64,000 nt of DNA from Cristatella mucedo (taxonomy: Eukaryota; Bryozoa; Phylactolaemata; Cristatellidae): positions 1 to 64,000 of the forward strand of contig WPIO01000344.1 in assembly GCA_009760855.2 (NCBI GenBank), given 5' to 3'. Below, piece after piece: positions 48,301-63,300 of the stretch (position 1 is its first letter; each line of letters starts with the position of its first letter). The notes beneath the pieces were generated by a model. That model was not told where the DNA came from. It was given only the letters and a program-made list of their open reading frames with translations, and ran no database searches. The position numbers and the translations under genes were made by a program.

Positions 48301-51300
48301 CGCGATCTGCGTGCCGCGAACCGACTCGTGCGAACGTGCTTATTTACGTGCAAAATGCTTTAAAACATGGTGCAGCACCCTCTGCAAGTCAGCGCACACG
48401 CTCCTATTCTGCGGATTTGAACTTTCTACATTTTCCGCGATCATGCTTCTGAAGACTCGTGCGAAACGTTTTATTTACCGTCTGTGTCCGAATGATTTCT
48501 TAAACAGTTGCAGCACTATGCTGCAGGCACTCTGAATGCTCCTAAATGCCCAGTTTCTGAAGTTTCTACACTTACCCATTCTGCCTTCTGCTGCGTGACT
48601 AGTGCGAAACGTGTTAATTACGTGCGAAATGCTTTAAACTAACGGTGCAGCACTCTGCTGCCAGTCAGCCCAACGCAACGCTTTCGATCATGCAGATTTG
48701 AATTTTTCTAATCATAATTCCGGCGATCTGCTGCAAAGTTCCTCGTTGTCGCGAAACGTGTTATTTCCGTGCGAAATGCTTTAAACCTGGTGCAGCACTC
48801 TCTGCTGTCCAGCAGGGCACTCGCTCCGTGACATTGCAGATTTTGAAGTTTTTCTACATGAGATTCCGCGATCGCTGCGCACACTGCGTGCGAAACGTGT
48901 CTACTTTCCGAAGCGAAATGCTTTCAAACAGGTGCAGCCCTCTGCGTGCATGCCAGGGCACGCTCCGACAGGCATATGGTTGAAGTTTCTACATATTCCG
49001 CGATCTTGCTGCAAACATCGTGCGAAACGCGGTAAGTATTTACGTGCGAAATGCTTTTAAACATGGTGCCGCACTCCTGCTGCAGCAGTTCTCACTCGCT
49101 TCCACATGCAGATTGAAGTTTCTTCTCATATTCCGCGATCTCTGCTTGCGAACTTGTGCGAAAACGTTGTTATTTACGTGCGAAATGCTTTAAACACAAG
49201 GTGCAGCACTCTGCTGCCCAGCACAGCGCACGCCCCTCCGAACATGCAGATTTGAAGTTTCTACATATTCACGCGATCTGCCGGCGAACTCGTGCGAAAC
49301 GTGTTATTTACGTGCGAAATGCTTTAAACATGGTGCAGCACTCTGCTGCCCGCCAGCACACGCTTCGACATGCAGATTCGAAGTTTCTACATATTCCGCG
49401 ATCTGCTTGCGAACTCGGGTGCCCACGAACTTGTTATTTTACGTGCGAAAGGCTTTAAACAATGGTGCAGCACTACTGCTGCAAGCAAGAAGCGCACGCT
49501 CCGGACCATGACAGATTTAAGTTCATCTTCTCGCTAGATATTCCGCGATTCTGCTGCGCAACTCGTGCGAAACGTTGTTATTTACCGTCGTCGAAATGCT
49601 ATCTTAAACAAGGTTTTGTGCAGGCATGTCTGCTCCGGTTCAGCCTAGGGGCACGCTCCGACATGCAGATTTGAAGCTTCTTACATAATTCGCGCTTCCG
49701 ATCTGCTGCGAACTTGTGCGAAACGTGTTATTTACACGTGCGAAATGCTGCCTTTAAACCAAGTGCAGCACTCTGCTGCATGGCAAGCTCACGCTCCGAC
49801 GACTGCAGATTTGAAGTTTCTACATATTCTCACGATCTGCCCGCAAACTCGTGCGAAACGTGTTATTTACAGTAGCGAAATACATTAAAACAGGGGCGGC
49901 AGCACTCTGCTGCTAGTGAGCACACCGCTCCAACATGCACGACTTGAAGTTTCCTACGATTATTCCGCGATCTGCTGCCAACTCGTGCGAAACGTGTTAT
50001 TTACGTGCGAAATGCTTTAAACAAGGTGCCAGCACTTTGTTGCCAGCCAGACGCAACCCCGGCTCCGACATGCAGATTTGAAGATTTCTAATATTCCGCG
50101 ATCTGCTGCGCGAACTCGTGCCGGAAACGTGCTTACTTTACGGTGCGAACTCGCTTTAAAACATTTTTGGTGCAGCGCACTGCTCAGTAAGTCAGCGCAC
50201 GCTCCGAATTGCAGAATTGATTTACTTTCTACCATATTCTGGCGACTTGCTGCGCAACTCGTGCGAAAACGTGTCATTTTAAGACATGCAGATTTGAAGT
50301 TTCTACATATTCCGCGATCTGCCGCAAACTCGTGCGAAACGTGCTATTTACGTGCGAAATGCTTTAAACAAGGTGCAGCACTCTGCTGCCAGTCAAGCCG
50401 CACGCTTCGACATTGCAATTTGAAGTTTCTTACAATATTCCGCGATCTCTCCTTGGAAAACTCGTGCGAAACGTGTTATTTACGTGCGAAATGCTTTAAA
50501 CATGGTGCAGCACCCTCTGCTGCCAGCCAGCGCACGCTCGCGACATGCAAATATATTGAACATTCCTACATGATCCGCGATCTGCCTGCGCAATCTCCGT
50601 GCGAACGTGTTGTATTTACGTGCGAAATAGTCTTGTAAACAAGGTGCAGCAACCTGCTGCAGAGAGCAACCGGCTTTCCTACATGCAGATTTGAAGTTCG
50701 AATATTCCGCGATCTGCTGGCGAACTTGTGCGAAAACGTGTTATTTACGTGCGAAAGTGCTTTTAAACGAATGGTGGCAGCACTCTGCAGCCAGAACTCA
50801 GCCTCACCCGCTTCCGACGATGCAGATTTGAAGTTTCTACATATTCCGCGATCCCATGCGGCAACTATTGTGGCGAAACGTGTTATCTTACGAGCGCGAA
50901 ATAAATGCTTTTAAACAAGGTGCAGCACTCTGCTGCCAGCAAGCTTGCGCTCCGACATGCAGATTTGAAGTTTCTACATATTCCGCGATCTGCCTGCGAA
51001 ACTCGTGCGAAACGTGTTATGTTACGTGCGGAAATGCGTTAAACCATGGTGCAGCACTCTGCTGCTCAGCCAAGCGCACGCTCCGTCCCGAACATGCAGA
51101 TTTGAAGTTTCGAAATATTCCGCGATCTGCTGCGAACTTGTGCGAAACGTGTTATCAGAGTACTGCGAAATGGCCTTAAACTTCTCGGTGCAGCCACTCT
51201 CCTCGTCAGGCAAGCCCCAGCTCAACCACAGCTCCGCTCGAATGCAGATTTGAAGTTTTATTTACATATTCCGCGATCTGCGATGCGAAATTTGTCGTGC

Positions 51301-54300
51301 GACGATAACGTGTTATTTACGTCCTGCGAAATGCTTTTTTAAACATGGTGCAGCACTCCCTGCTGCAAAGTCCAGCGCACAGCCTAGACCATGCCAGGAT
51401 GCAGAATCTGGCGTTACTCACCACTATTCCGCGATCTTGATCTGCGAACACCTCTTGTGCTCTTTCTCGAAACGTGTCTTTCATTACGTGCGAAAATGCT
51501 TCAAAACATCAGGGTGCAGCACCTCTGCGCCAGTCAGTGCACACGCCCTCCGACATTGCAGATTTGAAGTTTCTACATATTCCGCGATCTGCTGCGCAAC
51601 TGAGTGCGAACCACGGGTGTTATTAGCCTACGTGCGAAATGCTTTTTAAACATGGTGCCAGCACTCTGCTGCCAGTCAGTGCAAACGATGCTTTTCGATC
51701 ATGCAGATTTGAAGCTCTTTCTACATATTCCGCAATCCCTGCGCCGAACTTGTGCGAACCGTTTATTTTACGTGGCGAAATGCACTTTTAAACCTGGGTG
51801 CAGCAGCCTCTGCTGTCCAGTCAGACGCACGCCTTCCGAAATAATGCAGATTTGAAGTTTTTACATACCCCCTCTTCCGCGATCTGCTGCACCACAACTC
51901 GTGCGAAACGTACTTATTTACGTGTCGAAATGCTTTAAACATGGTGCAGCACTCTTGTTTGTTGCCCCAGCCAGCGGCCACGCTCCCGACATGCAGATTT
52001 GAGTTTCTGCACATGTTCCGCGATCTGCGGCGCTGCGACTCGCCCCCTCGTGCGAAAACTGGTATTAACGTGCGAAAATGCTTTTAAACATGGTGCAGCA
52101 CTCTGCTGCCCAGCAGCACCGCCGCTCCTGAAATGCAGATTTGATAGTTTCTACCGTATTCCGCGATCCCTGCTGCGAACGCCTCGTGCGCGAAACGTGT
52201 TAGTTTACGTGCGAAATGCCTTTTAAACATCGGGCCTCTGCAGCACTCATTCAGCTGACCACCCCCCAGCACACGCTCCTACATGCAGATTTTAAGTTTC
52301 TACATATTCCGCGATCTGATGCAAACTCGTGCGAAACGTGTTATTTACGTGCGAAATGCTTTAAACAAGGTGCAGCACTCTGCTGCATCCAGTCAGGGCA
52401 CGCTACCGACGTATGCAGATTTGAAGTTTTACATATTCCCCGCGATCTGCTGCGAACCTCGTGCAGAAACGTGTTATTTACTCGTGCGATAATGCTTTAA
52501 ACATGGTGCAGCCACTCTGTGCCACGTCAGCACATCCGCTCGACCATTTGGCAGATATGAGAGTGTTCTACATATTCCGCGATCTCTCCGACTGCGAACG
52601 TCTGTGCGAAACGTGATTATTTAACGTGGCGAAATGCTTTAAACAGGGTGCAGCCACTCTGCTGGCCCAGCCATCCTCACCGCTCCGAAATGCAGATTTT
52701 TTGCAAGTTTCTACCACCCCATATTCCGCGATCTGGTGCGAAACTCCGTGCGAAACCTGTTATTTACGTGCGAAAATGCTTTCTAAACACTGTGCAGCCA
52801 CTCTGCTGTCAGTCAGCCAGGGCACGCTCCCGAATGCAGACTTTGAAGTTTTACATATTCCGCGATCTGCTGCGAACCTCGTGGCGAAACGTGTTATTTA
52901 CGTGCGAAATGCCCTTAAACCATGGTGCAGCACACTCTGCCCGCCAGTGCCCACGCGCCGCTCTGAAATCTACATGCAGATTTGAAGTTTCCTTCTACAT
53001 ATTCCGCGATCTGCCGCGAACTCGTGCGAAACGTGTTACTTTAACGGGTGCGAAATGCTTTTAAACAATGGTGGCAACACTCTGCTGCCAGCTGAGCCAG
53101 CACCCCGCTCCGACATGCAGATTTGAAGTTTATCATACATATTTCCGACGATCTGCTGCGAAACTAGTGCTGCGAAACGTAAACTTATTTACGTGCGAAC
53201 TGCTTTAAACCAAGGTGCAGCAGCACTCTGCTTACCCTTTGAGCAAAAGTACGCACGCTCCGCAGACATGCAGATTTGAAAGTTTTCTGCATATTCCGCG
53301 ATCTGTAATGCGCAACCTCTGTGCGAAACGTTTTTATTACGGTGCGAAATGCTTTTAAACAAGGTGCAGCACTCTGCTTGCCAGCAGCTCACGCTCTCGA
53401 CATGCAGATTTTTGAAAGTTTTCTAACATATCCGCGATCTGATGCAAAAACTCCCTGCGAAACGATGTTTATCTTACGAAACGTTGCCGAAATGCTTTAA
53501 CAACTGGTGCAGCACTCTGCTGCCAGCAAGCGCACGCTTCCGACATGGGCAGATTTGAAGTTTCTACCAATTTCCGCGATCTGCTGCGACTCGTGCGAAA
53601 CAGTGTTATTTTACGCTTGCGAAATGCTTTAAAAATGGTTGCAGCACTCTGCTGCCACCAGCCACTGCTCCGACATGCAGATTTTAAAGCGTTTCTACAT
53701 ATTCCGCGATCTGCTGCGAACTCCCGTGCGAAAAACGTGTCTATTTACGTGCGAAATGCCTTTAAACAACATGGTGCAGCATGCACTCCTGCTGCACTAC
53801 GCAAAAACAAAATGCACGCTCCGACAAGCGCCAGGATTTGAAGTTTCTGGGGGCATATTAGATTGCGATCTGCCGCGCCGAAGAGCTCCGATGCGAAACG
53901 TGATTATTACGTGCGAAATGCTTTAAACAAGGTGCAGCACTCTGCTGCTGTTCCAGCCAGTGCACCACGCTCCGACATGCAGATTTGAAGTTTCTACATA
54001 TTCCGCGATCTGCCGCGAACTGGTGCGAAACGTGGTTTTTACGTGCGAAATGCTTTTTACAAACAAGGTGCAGCACTCTTGCTGCGCGCTTCCGCCAGGG
54101 CACGCACGCTCCGACATGCAGATTTGATTTTTTTTTACATATTTCCCGCGATCTGACTGCGAACAGGTCTAGTGCGAAACGTGTATTTACTCGTTCGAAA
54201 GCTTTTAAACAAGGTGCAGCACCTCATGCTAGCCATCAGCACAGAAGCACGCTCCGAAATGCAGAATTGAAATGTCGATTTCACATATTCCTCGACTCTG

Positions 54301-57300
54301 CTGCAAACGAACTTGTGCGAAACGTGTTATTTACGTGCGAAATGCTTTAAACATGGTGCAGCACTTTGTTGCCAGCCAGTGCACGCTCCGACATGCAGAT
54401 TTGAGTCGTCTACAATGTCTCCACGATCTGCTGCGTCAATCGTGCGAAGTTGGCGTGTTTTTTTTACGTGCCGAACAGACTTTTTAAACAAGGTGCAGCA
54501 CTCTGCTGCCAGCAAGCGTACGCTCCGACATGCAGATTTGAAGTTTCTACATATTCCGCGATCTGCTGCGAACTGGTGCGAAACGTGTTATTTACGTGCG
54601 AAATGCTTTAAAACACCGGGCTCCGCACGTCTGCTGCTCAGCAAGCTAAACCACGCTCCGACAATGCAGATTTGAAGTTTCTACAGATTCCGCGATCGGA
54701 TGCGAACTTGTGCGAAACGTGTTATTTACGTGCGAAATGCTTTAAACATGGTGCAGACACCTCTGCTGCCATCCTCAGGGCACGGCTCCTACACGCAGAT
54801 TTGAAGTTTCTTACATATTTCGCCCGATTGCTGCGAACTCGTGCGAAACGGGTTTAGGTTTACGTGCGAAATGCTGTTAAACAAGGTGCAGCACTTGCCT
54901 GCTGCCAGTCCACCAACATGCCTCCGACAATGCAGATTTGAATTTTCCTACACTATTCCGCGGAATCTGTGCTGCTCCACTCGTGCGAAACGTGTTATTT
55001 ACGTGCGAAATGCTTAAAACAAGGTGCAGCACTCTGCTGCCAGCAAGCTCGCACGCCTCCGACATGCCAGATTTGAAGTTTCTGACATATTCCAGCCGAT
55101 CTGCTGCGAACCTCGTGCGAAACGTGTTATTTACGTTTGCGAAAATGCTTATCAGAAAACAAGGTGCAGCACTCTCTGCTGCCAGCTAAGCACACCGCTC
55201 CGACATGCGAGATTTTGAAGTTTCTACATATTCCGCGATCTGCTGCGAACTCGTGCGAAAACGTGTTTTTACGTGCGAAATGCTTTAAACAAGGTTTAGG
55301 GCCGCAACTCTGCTGCCAGCAAAGCACGCTCGCTGCAGATGTTAAGTGTCTACATATTCCGCGATCTTTGTGTCTGCTGCGAATTGTGCGAAACGTGTAT
55401 TTACGTGCGAAGCTTCAAACTTTTCATGGTGCACTACTCGGCTGCCACCAGTCACGCTTACTCTCCGACTAAATGTTAGATTAAAACCCAAAATTCGTTT
55501 CTAATATTCCGCGATCTGCCTTTAACGCTTCGTGCTGCAAAATGGTGTGTATTTCGACGTGCGAAATTCTCAAAACACAGGTTGCAGCACTCTCTCTGCC
55601 AGCCACCAGGCACGCCTCCGACATGCAGATTTGAAGTTTCTACATATTCCGCGATCTGCTACGATTTGGTGCGAAACGTGTTATTTACGTGCGAAATGCT
55701 TTAAACCATGGTGGAAGCACTCTGCTCGCCTGCCAGGCAATCCGCACGCTCGGGCCCCGAAATGCGGATTTGAACAAGTTTCTACATATTCCGCGATCTG
55801 CTGCGAACTGGTGCGAAAAAAAAAAACGTGTTATTTTACGTGCGAACTGGCTTTAAACAATGCAGCTGCAACAAGGGCAGCACTATACAGCAGCGTAGGA
55901 CGCTCCATGCATGGCAGGTTTGGCAATTGTTGGCATAGTGCTCTGCGATCGCACGAGTTCGTGCAAACGTGTTTTATTTGGTACGTATGAAATGCTTCTA
56001 ACCAAGGTGCGAAAGGTTTCCACATGCTGCACAGCAGCTGCTGACCAAGCAAGCTGCACGCTCGCGAGCATGCAGATGACTTGAAGTTTCTCACATATTC
56101 CGCGATTTGCTGCAAATCGTGCGAAAACGTGTTCATTACCGTGCGAAATGGCTTCAAATAAAAAACAAGGTGCAGCAGCTCCTCGCTGCAACAAGCCAGC
56201 TCTGGCTCCGACATGCAGATTTGAAGTTTCCTACATATTCCGCGATCTGCCTGCGAACTCGTGCGAAACGTGTTATTAACGTGTAGGCGAAAAATGCTTT
56301 AAAACATGGTGCACGACACTCTGCTGCCGGAGCCAGCCGCTGTCCTCCGACACATGCAGAGTTGAAGTTTCTTTATACCGTATATCCGCGATCTGTGCAC
56401 ACCTCAGTGCGAAACGTGTTATTTACGTGCGAAATGCTTTTAACACTCTGTGCAAAGCCAGCACTCTGCTGTGCAGTCCGCGCACGCTCCGACACGCAGA
56501 TTGTGAACGTTTCTCTACATATTCCGCTGACCCTGCTGCGAAATCTCAGTGGCGAAACGGTTATTTACGTGCGAAATGCTTTAAACAAGGTGTGCAGCAA
56601 ACTCTGCTGCCATCAAGCAGCACGCTCCGCAATGCAGATTTGAACTTTACTACATATTCCGCGATCTGCTGCAATACTCGTTTGCGAACCGTGTTATTTC
56701 TACGTGCGAAATGCTTAAAACAAAACAAGGTGCAGCACCTCTGCTGCCAGCCAAGCACACGCTCTTCGAAATAGCAGATTTGAAGTTTCTACATATTCTG
56801 CCGATCCTGTCTGCGCGAATCTCCCTCGGGCGAAACGTTTTATTTACGTGCGAAATTGCTTTAAAACAAGGGCAGCACATCTGCTGCCCAGGCAGGTTGC
56901 AATACACGCTCCCAAATGCAGATTTGAAGTTTCTACATATTCCGCGATCTGCTGCCAACTGGTGCGAAACGTGTTATTTACGTGCGAAATGCTTTAAACA
57001 AGGTGCAGCACTCTGCTACAAGCCAGGACACGCTCCGACATGCAGATTTGAACTTTCTACAGATTCCGCGATCTGCTGCGAACTCGTGCGAAACGTGTTA
57101 TTTACGTGCGAAATGCTTTAAACATGGTGCAGCACTCTGCTGCCAGTCAGCGCACGCTCCGACATGCAGATTTGAATTTTTCTACGATATTCCGCGATTC
57201 TGCTGGCGAACTCGTGCGAAACGTGTTATTTACGTGCGAAATGCTTTAAACATTGGTGCAGCACTCTGTTTGCCAGCCAGCTTAGTAACACGCTCCGACA

Positions 57301-60300
57301 TGCAGATCTGAAGTTTCTACATATTCCGCGATCTGCCGCGAACTGGTGCGAACCGTGTTTTTACGTGCGAAATGCTTTAAACAAGGTGCAGCACTCTGCT
57401 GGGGCCAGCAAGTTCGCACGCCTCCGACATGCAGATCTTACAAAGTTTCTACATAATTCGCGATCTGCTGCGAATTCGTGCGAAACTTCGTTATTTAGTT
57501 TACGTGCGAAATGCTTTAAACAACCAGTTGCAGCACGCTGCTGCAGATCCACCATCCACCCAGCTCCGACAATGCAGGATTTTGAAGTTTCTTCTACATA
57601 TTCCGCGATCTTCTTCGAACTCGTGTGCAAACGTGTTATTTACGTGCGAAATGCTTTAAACAACAGGTGCAGCACTCTGCTGCCAGGCAGCAACAAACTC
57701 GTGCGAAACGTGTTATTTACGTGCGAAATGCTTTAAACAAGGTGCCGCACTCTGCTGCCAGCAGGGCGCACCTCGCTCCAAAATATAGATGTTGAAGTAG
57801 TTTCTTACAAATATTCCGCAAAATCTGCTGCAACACTCCGTGCCGAAACGTGTTATTTAACGTGCGAAATGCTTTAAAACAAAAAAAAAACGGTGCAAGG
57901 TGGCAGAGCACCTCTGCTGCCACACACCGCACAGGCGACCCGCTCCGACATGCAGATCTGGATTTTTCCTAAATGGGAATTCCGCGATCTGCCACGAACT
58001 CGTGCGAAACGTGTTATATTACGTGCGAAATGGCTGTAAAACAGTGGTGCAGCACTCTTGCCTTGCCAAGTCAGTGCACTGCTCGGACTTGCAGATTTGA
58101 AGTTTCTACATATTCCGCGACTTGCTGCCTAACTGCTGCGAAAAAAACGTGGTTATTCACGGGCGTGCTACAATGGCTTTTTAGAAAAACAAGGTGCAGC
58201 AATCTGCTCGTCACAGTCCACGACACGCCCACTCTGCCGACATGGCAGATTTGAATGCAAATATACGTTTCATCATATTCCCGCCATCTGCTGCGAACTG
58301 CTGTGCGAAAAACGTGTTTATTTACGTGGCGAAATGGCTTTAAAACCAAGGTGCAAGCAACTGCACTGCTGACCAGCACAGTCCCACGCCTCCGAATTCA
58401 GATTTGAAGTTTCTACATATTCCGCAATCTGATTCCGAACTTCGTGGCGACACGCTGTTATTTCCTTGCGAAACTTCTTAAAACATGTTTCCAGCACTCT
58501 GCCTCTGCTGCCCAGCCAGACGCACGCTCTGACATTCCTAAATGAAGTTTCTAGATAATCCGCGCAATCCTGCCTCGCGAACTCGTGCGGAACCGGTTAT
58601 TCGAGTGCGGAAACTGCTTCAAACGAAGGTCCAGTCCTCTGCTGCCAGCACCCGCACTTCGCGAAAGGTATCAATAGTAACGTCTTCTATCATATTCCCG
58701 TCGATCTGATGCGAAACTTGTGCGAAACGTACCTTTTCACGTGCGACAAGGCGTAAAACACTGTGCCTGCACTTTGTGTGCTATTAGACAGTCTCACCGC
58801 CACCCACGCCACCACCTCGAAGGACTGTCTAACATTCTCCATATACTATTCCCTGTCGTATCTTCGTCGCTCCAGCTTCCTCGTGCCAACACACGTTTCC
58901 TCCTTAGTGCGCAATGCGTTAACTAGTCGTGCCGCACTCTGGCCGGCATGTCAGGGCAGCCGCTCATGAGATTGCAGATCGTAAAGGCTATACTACCTTT
59001 TCCCCCGCGATCCTGCCCACGAGCTCCGCGCCGAAAACCGCTGTTATTTATTGCGCGCATTGACATGGTTTCAATTATTGTGCACAACAGACAAGCAACT
59101 CTGTTTGTCAGCCAGCGCACCGCCTCCGAAATGCGAATATCGTTTCTACATATTCCGCGATCTGCTGCGAACTCGTGCGAAACGTGTTATTCCGTGCGAA
59201 ATGCTTCAAACATGGTGCAGCACTCTGCTGCCAGCCAGCGCACGCTCCGACATGCAGATTTGATGTTCTTACATATTCCGCGATCTGCTGCAAACTCATG
59301 CGAAACGTGTTATTTACGTGCGAAATGCTTTAAACAAGGTGCAGCAGGCTGCTGCCAGCAAGCACACGCTCCGACATGCAGATTTGAAGTTTCTACAGAT
59401 TCCGCGATCTGCTGCAAACTCGTACGAAACGTGTTATTTACGTGCGAAATGCTTTAAACAAGGTGTAGCACTCTGCTGCCAGCCAGCACACGCTCCGACA
59501 TGCAGATTTGAAGTTTCTACATATTCCGCGATCTGCTGCGAACTCGTGCGAAACGTGTTATTTACGTGCGAAATGCTTTAAACATGGTGCAGCACTCTGC
59601 TGCCAGTCAGCGCACGCTCCGACATGCAGATTTGAAGTTTCTGCATATTCCGCGATCTGGTGCGAACTCGTGCGAAACGTGTTATTTACGTGCGAAATGC
59701 TTTAACAATCGGTGCACCACATCCCGCCTGCCATGTCAGGCCCCGCTCGACGACAGGCCAGATTCTGCAATTTTTTTCTATACTAAATCATTCCGTGATC
59801 TGCCTCCGAATCCTTGCCTGCAAACGTATCATTTTTACGTGCGACAAATTGCTTTACACATGGGAGCAGCCCAAGCTCTGGCTGCCAGTCAGACGCTCAC
59901 GCTCCGAAATGCAGATTTGAAGTTTCTACATATTCCCCGATCTGATGCGAACTTGTGCGAAACTGCTTTTTTTCACGGTTGCGACATGCTTTAAACCTGG
60001 TGCCGCACTCCTGGTTAGAGCTAGTCAGCTCACTCTCCGGCATCGCAGACACTTTAAAGTTTCTAGAAATATTCTGCTACTCTAGTCTGAACTCCGTGGC
60101 GAAACGTGCTCCTATTTACGATGCCTCAATGTACATCTATAACCATGGTCGCCTGCCACTCCGCTTCGCCATCACGCCACCGCTCCGACATGCCCAATTT
60201 AAAGTTTTCTACAGTATTCCCGCGATCTGGCTGCGAACTCGAGCGAAAACGCTTCTGTCGTACGTGCGCAATGCTTTGAACATGGTGCGCAGCACACCTC

Positions 60301-63300
60301 TGCTGCAACGAGTCAGTGCACCACTTTATAGCAATGCAGACATCTTCAGTTTCTACATATTCCTCGCTTTGGGGTGCAAACTTGTGCGAAACGTTCTCAT
60401 TTTACGACACTGTGAAAAATGCGGCTGAAAGACATGTGCTGGCACACGCTGCTGCATGCAGCTCGTCACCCAGCTCCCGAGATGGCCGATCTTAAAGGGT
60501 TTATACATACTTCCGGCCTATCTGGTGCGAACTCGCTTCGAAAGCGTGTTATTTTCTACCTGCTAAATGCCTTAAACACGTGGCACGCACTCTGTCTCGT
60601 CAACGTCCCAGCGCGTCACAGACCGCTACCCGCCCCCCCCCCCTCCTAAAGGCAGAATGGGACCTTATGCTTTACCTGACTCACAGTGGGAATCCTGATC
60701 CGCAACCGTCCTTGCGAAGTGAACCTGTGACCTTACGTGGCGAATGCTCTGTTAAAAAACCAAAAACACAAAAACCATGGCGCAGCACTCTGCTGCCAAG
60801 TCAGGCACACGCTCCGAAATCGCAGAGTTAACGTTTTTACCTATATCCTCGATCTGGTGCGAACTTGAGCGTGAACCTGTGTTATTCTACCGTGCCGACA
60901 TGCTAACTTCCAAACCAATGGTGCACGGCACCCTGCTGCCTCCCGCCAGGCAGTGCCACCATCCTCCCGAAATGCACTAATATAACGTGTCGACATATTC
61001 GCGACATCTCGACTCGCACTTGTGTGCTGCGGCCAACGTCTCATTCCTAACTGTGCGAAATGCGTCTAAAACCTTTGTGCCGCCACTCCTCTGCTGCCCA
61101 GTCCCATCGCACTCTCCGCAAATGCCAGATTTTGAATTTTCTACAAATCATTCCGCTATCTTGATGCGACCTTGCTGTCGCCTACAACGTTTTTTTCACG
61201 ATGCGAACTGCTCTTAACATGGCCTGGGGGGTGGCAGGACCTCCTGCCAGCTCCCTCAGCACCCAGCCTCCGGCATGCAGATGTTCTAAGTGTCTAGATA
61301 TATCCGCCATCGCTCCTAACGTCGTGTGCGACCCTTTTATTTTACTCTGCGAAAACTGCATCTCAACCATGGTGGCAGCACCTCCTGTTGCCGCAGGCCA
61401 CAACCGCACGCCCTCCGAAATGCAGCATTTTAAAGTTTCTCAACTAGTCCGCGAAATCTGGCTGGCGAACTCGTGCCAAACGTTTCTTTTCCGCTGCGAA
61501 ATGCAGTTAAACATGGGTGACAGACCCTACTGCTGCCCATGGTCACTAGGCAACGCTCCGACATGCAGATTGATAGTTTCTAGCATATGATCCGCGCTCT
61601 TCTGCCAACTGTTTCGAAATGTGTGATTTACGTGCGAAATGCCCTCACTTAAAACAATGCTGCATCAAATCTGCTGCCAAGCCAGCACAGCGTCTTTCGA
61701 CAGGCCGATTGAACATTCTAGAGATTTTCGACGAATCTGCTCCGAACTGAAATTGTCGAAACGTGGTTATTTACGTGCGAAATACTTAAAAAATGGGGGA
61801 ACAGGGTCAGCTGATCGTGCGTCAAGGCGAAGGTCAGCTCACAGCTCAGCCGATATGTCAGATTTGAAGCTGTTCCGTCAGAATCACCGATCTGCATGCG
61901 AAGCATCGTTGGAGACAACGTTTTTTTGAGTACCTTGCTAAATATGCGTTAAATACCTGACTTGCACGGGACTGTGGTTGCCTAGCCAGCTCACCTACTA
62001 CGCCGGGAAAAAATAGGCAGATTTAAAGATTGTCGACATATTTCGCGATCTGTTCCGAATATTGTGTGCAGTAAACCGTGTTCTTTACGTGTGCACTGCA
62101 TTAAACAATTGTGCAGCACTCTGCTGCCGCGATCTGCTCCGAACTCGTGCGAAATGTGTTATTTACGTGCGAAATGCTTTAAACATGGTGCAGCACTCTG
62201 CTGCCAGTAACCAAGGGCACGCTTCCGACATGTCCGATTAAAGTTTCGGCACTACATTATTCCGCGATCTGCGGCGAACGTGGTGTGCGAAACCGTGTTA
62301 TTACCTGCGGACAATGCTTTAAAAACAAGGTGCAAGCTACTCGTGCCTGCTTATCCCAGCATCTTTACTCTTTCCGACATTCAGATTTTGAAGTTTCTAC
62401 ATATTCCGCGATCTTTTGCATTTTGAACTCGGGAACGTCGTTAAACGATGGGTAGTTTACGTGCGAAATGCTTTAAACTAGTGCAGGCACTCTGCGTGCC
62501 AGTCAGGGCCGCTCCGACATGCCGATTTGAAGTTTCTAGCATATTCCGCGATCGTGCTGCGAATTGGCGCATTACACCGTGTAATTGTACGTGCGAAATG
62601 GCTTGTAAACAAGGTGCAGCACTCTGCTGCCGTAAGCCAGCACACGCTCCGACAGGCAGATTGAAATTGTGCCTCTACAGATCCAGCGATCTGCCGCGAA
62701 GGTCTTGCGAAACGTGTATTATTTACGTTCGAAATGCTTTAAACAAGGTGCGCACACTCTGCTGCCAGCCAGGCTCACGCTCCACATGCAGATTTTGAAG
62801 TTTCTTCTACATAGTCCGCGATTCTTGCCTTGTGAACTCTGTAAGAAACGTTGTTATTTACGTTGCGAAATGTGGGCGTTTGAAAACATTGTGGCAGCAC
62901 TCTGGCCTGCAGCCTCTCGCGACAATCTGGTTACGCTTCCCGACATGCAGAATTTTTCAAAGTTTCTACATAGTCCGCGATCTGCTGCGAAATTTGGTGC
63001 GAAACGTGTATATTTACGTCTCCCTTGAAATGCTGCTGAAACAAGGTGCACAGCCTCTGCTGCCAGGGGGTCTTGCAGGGCCGCTTCGATACATGCAGAT
63101 TTGTAAGTTTCTAGGCATATTCCGCATAGGTAAAGGAAATAATCTCTGCTGTGGACTGTGCAAAGACGTTGTTATTTACGTGGCTAAATGCTTTAAACAA
63201 GGTGCAGCACACTGCAGCCTGCCACTATGTGCCATAGAGTGAAATGGCAGCCCCTTGACGTGTCTACATATTCCGCGATCTGCCGGCGAACTTCGTGCGA

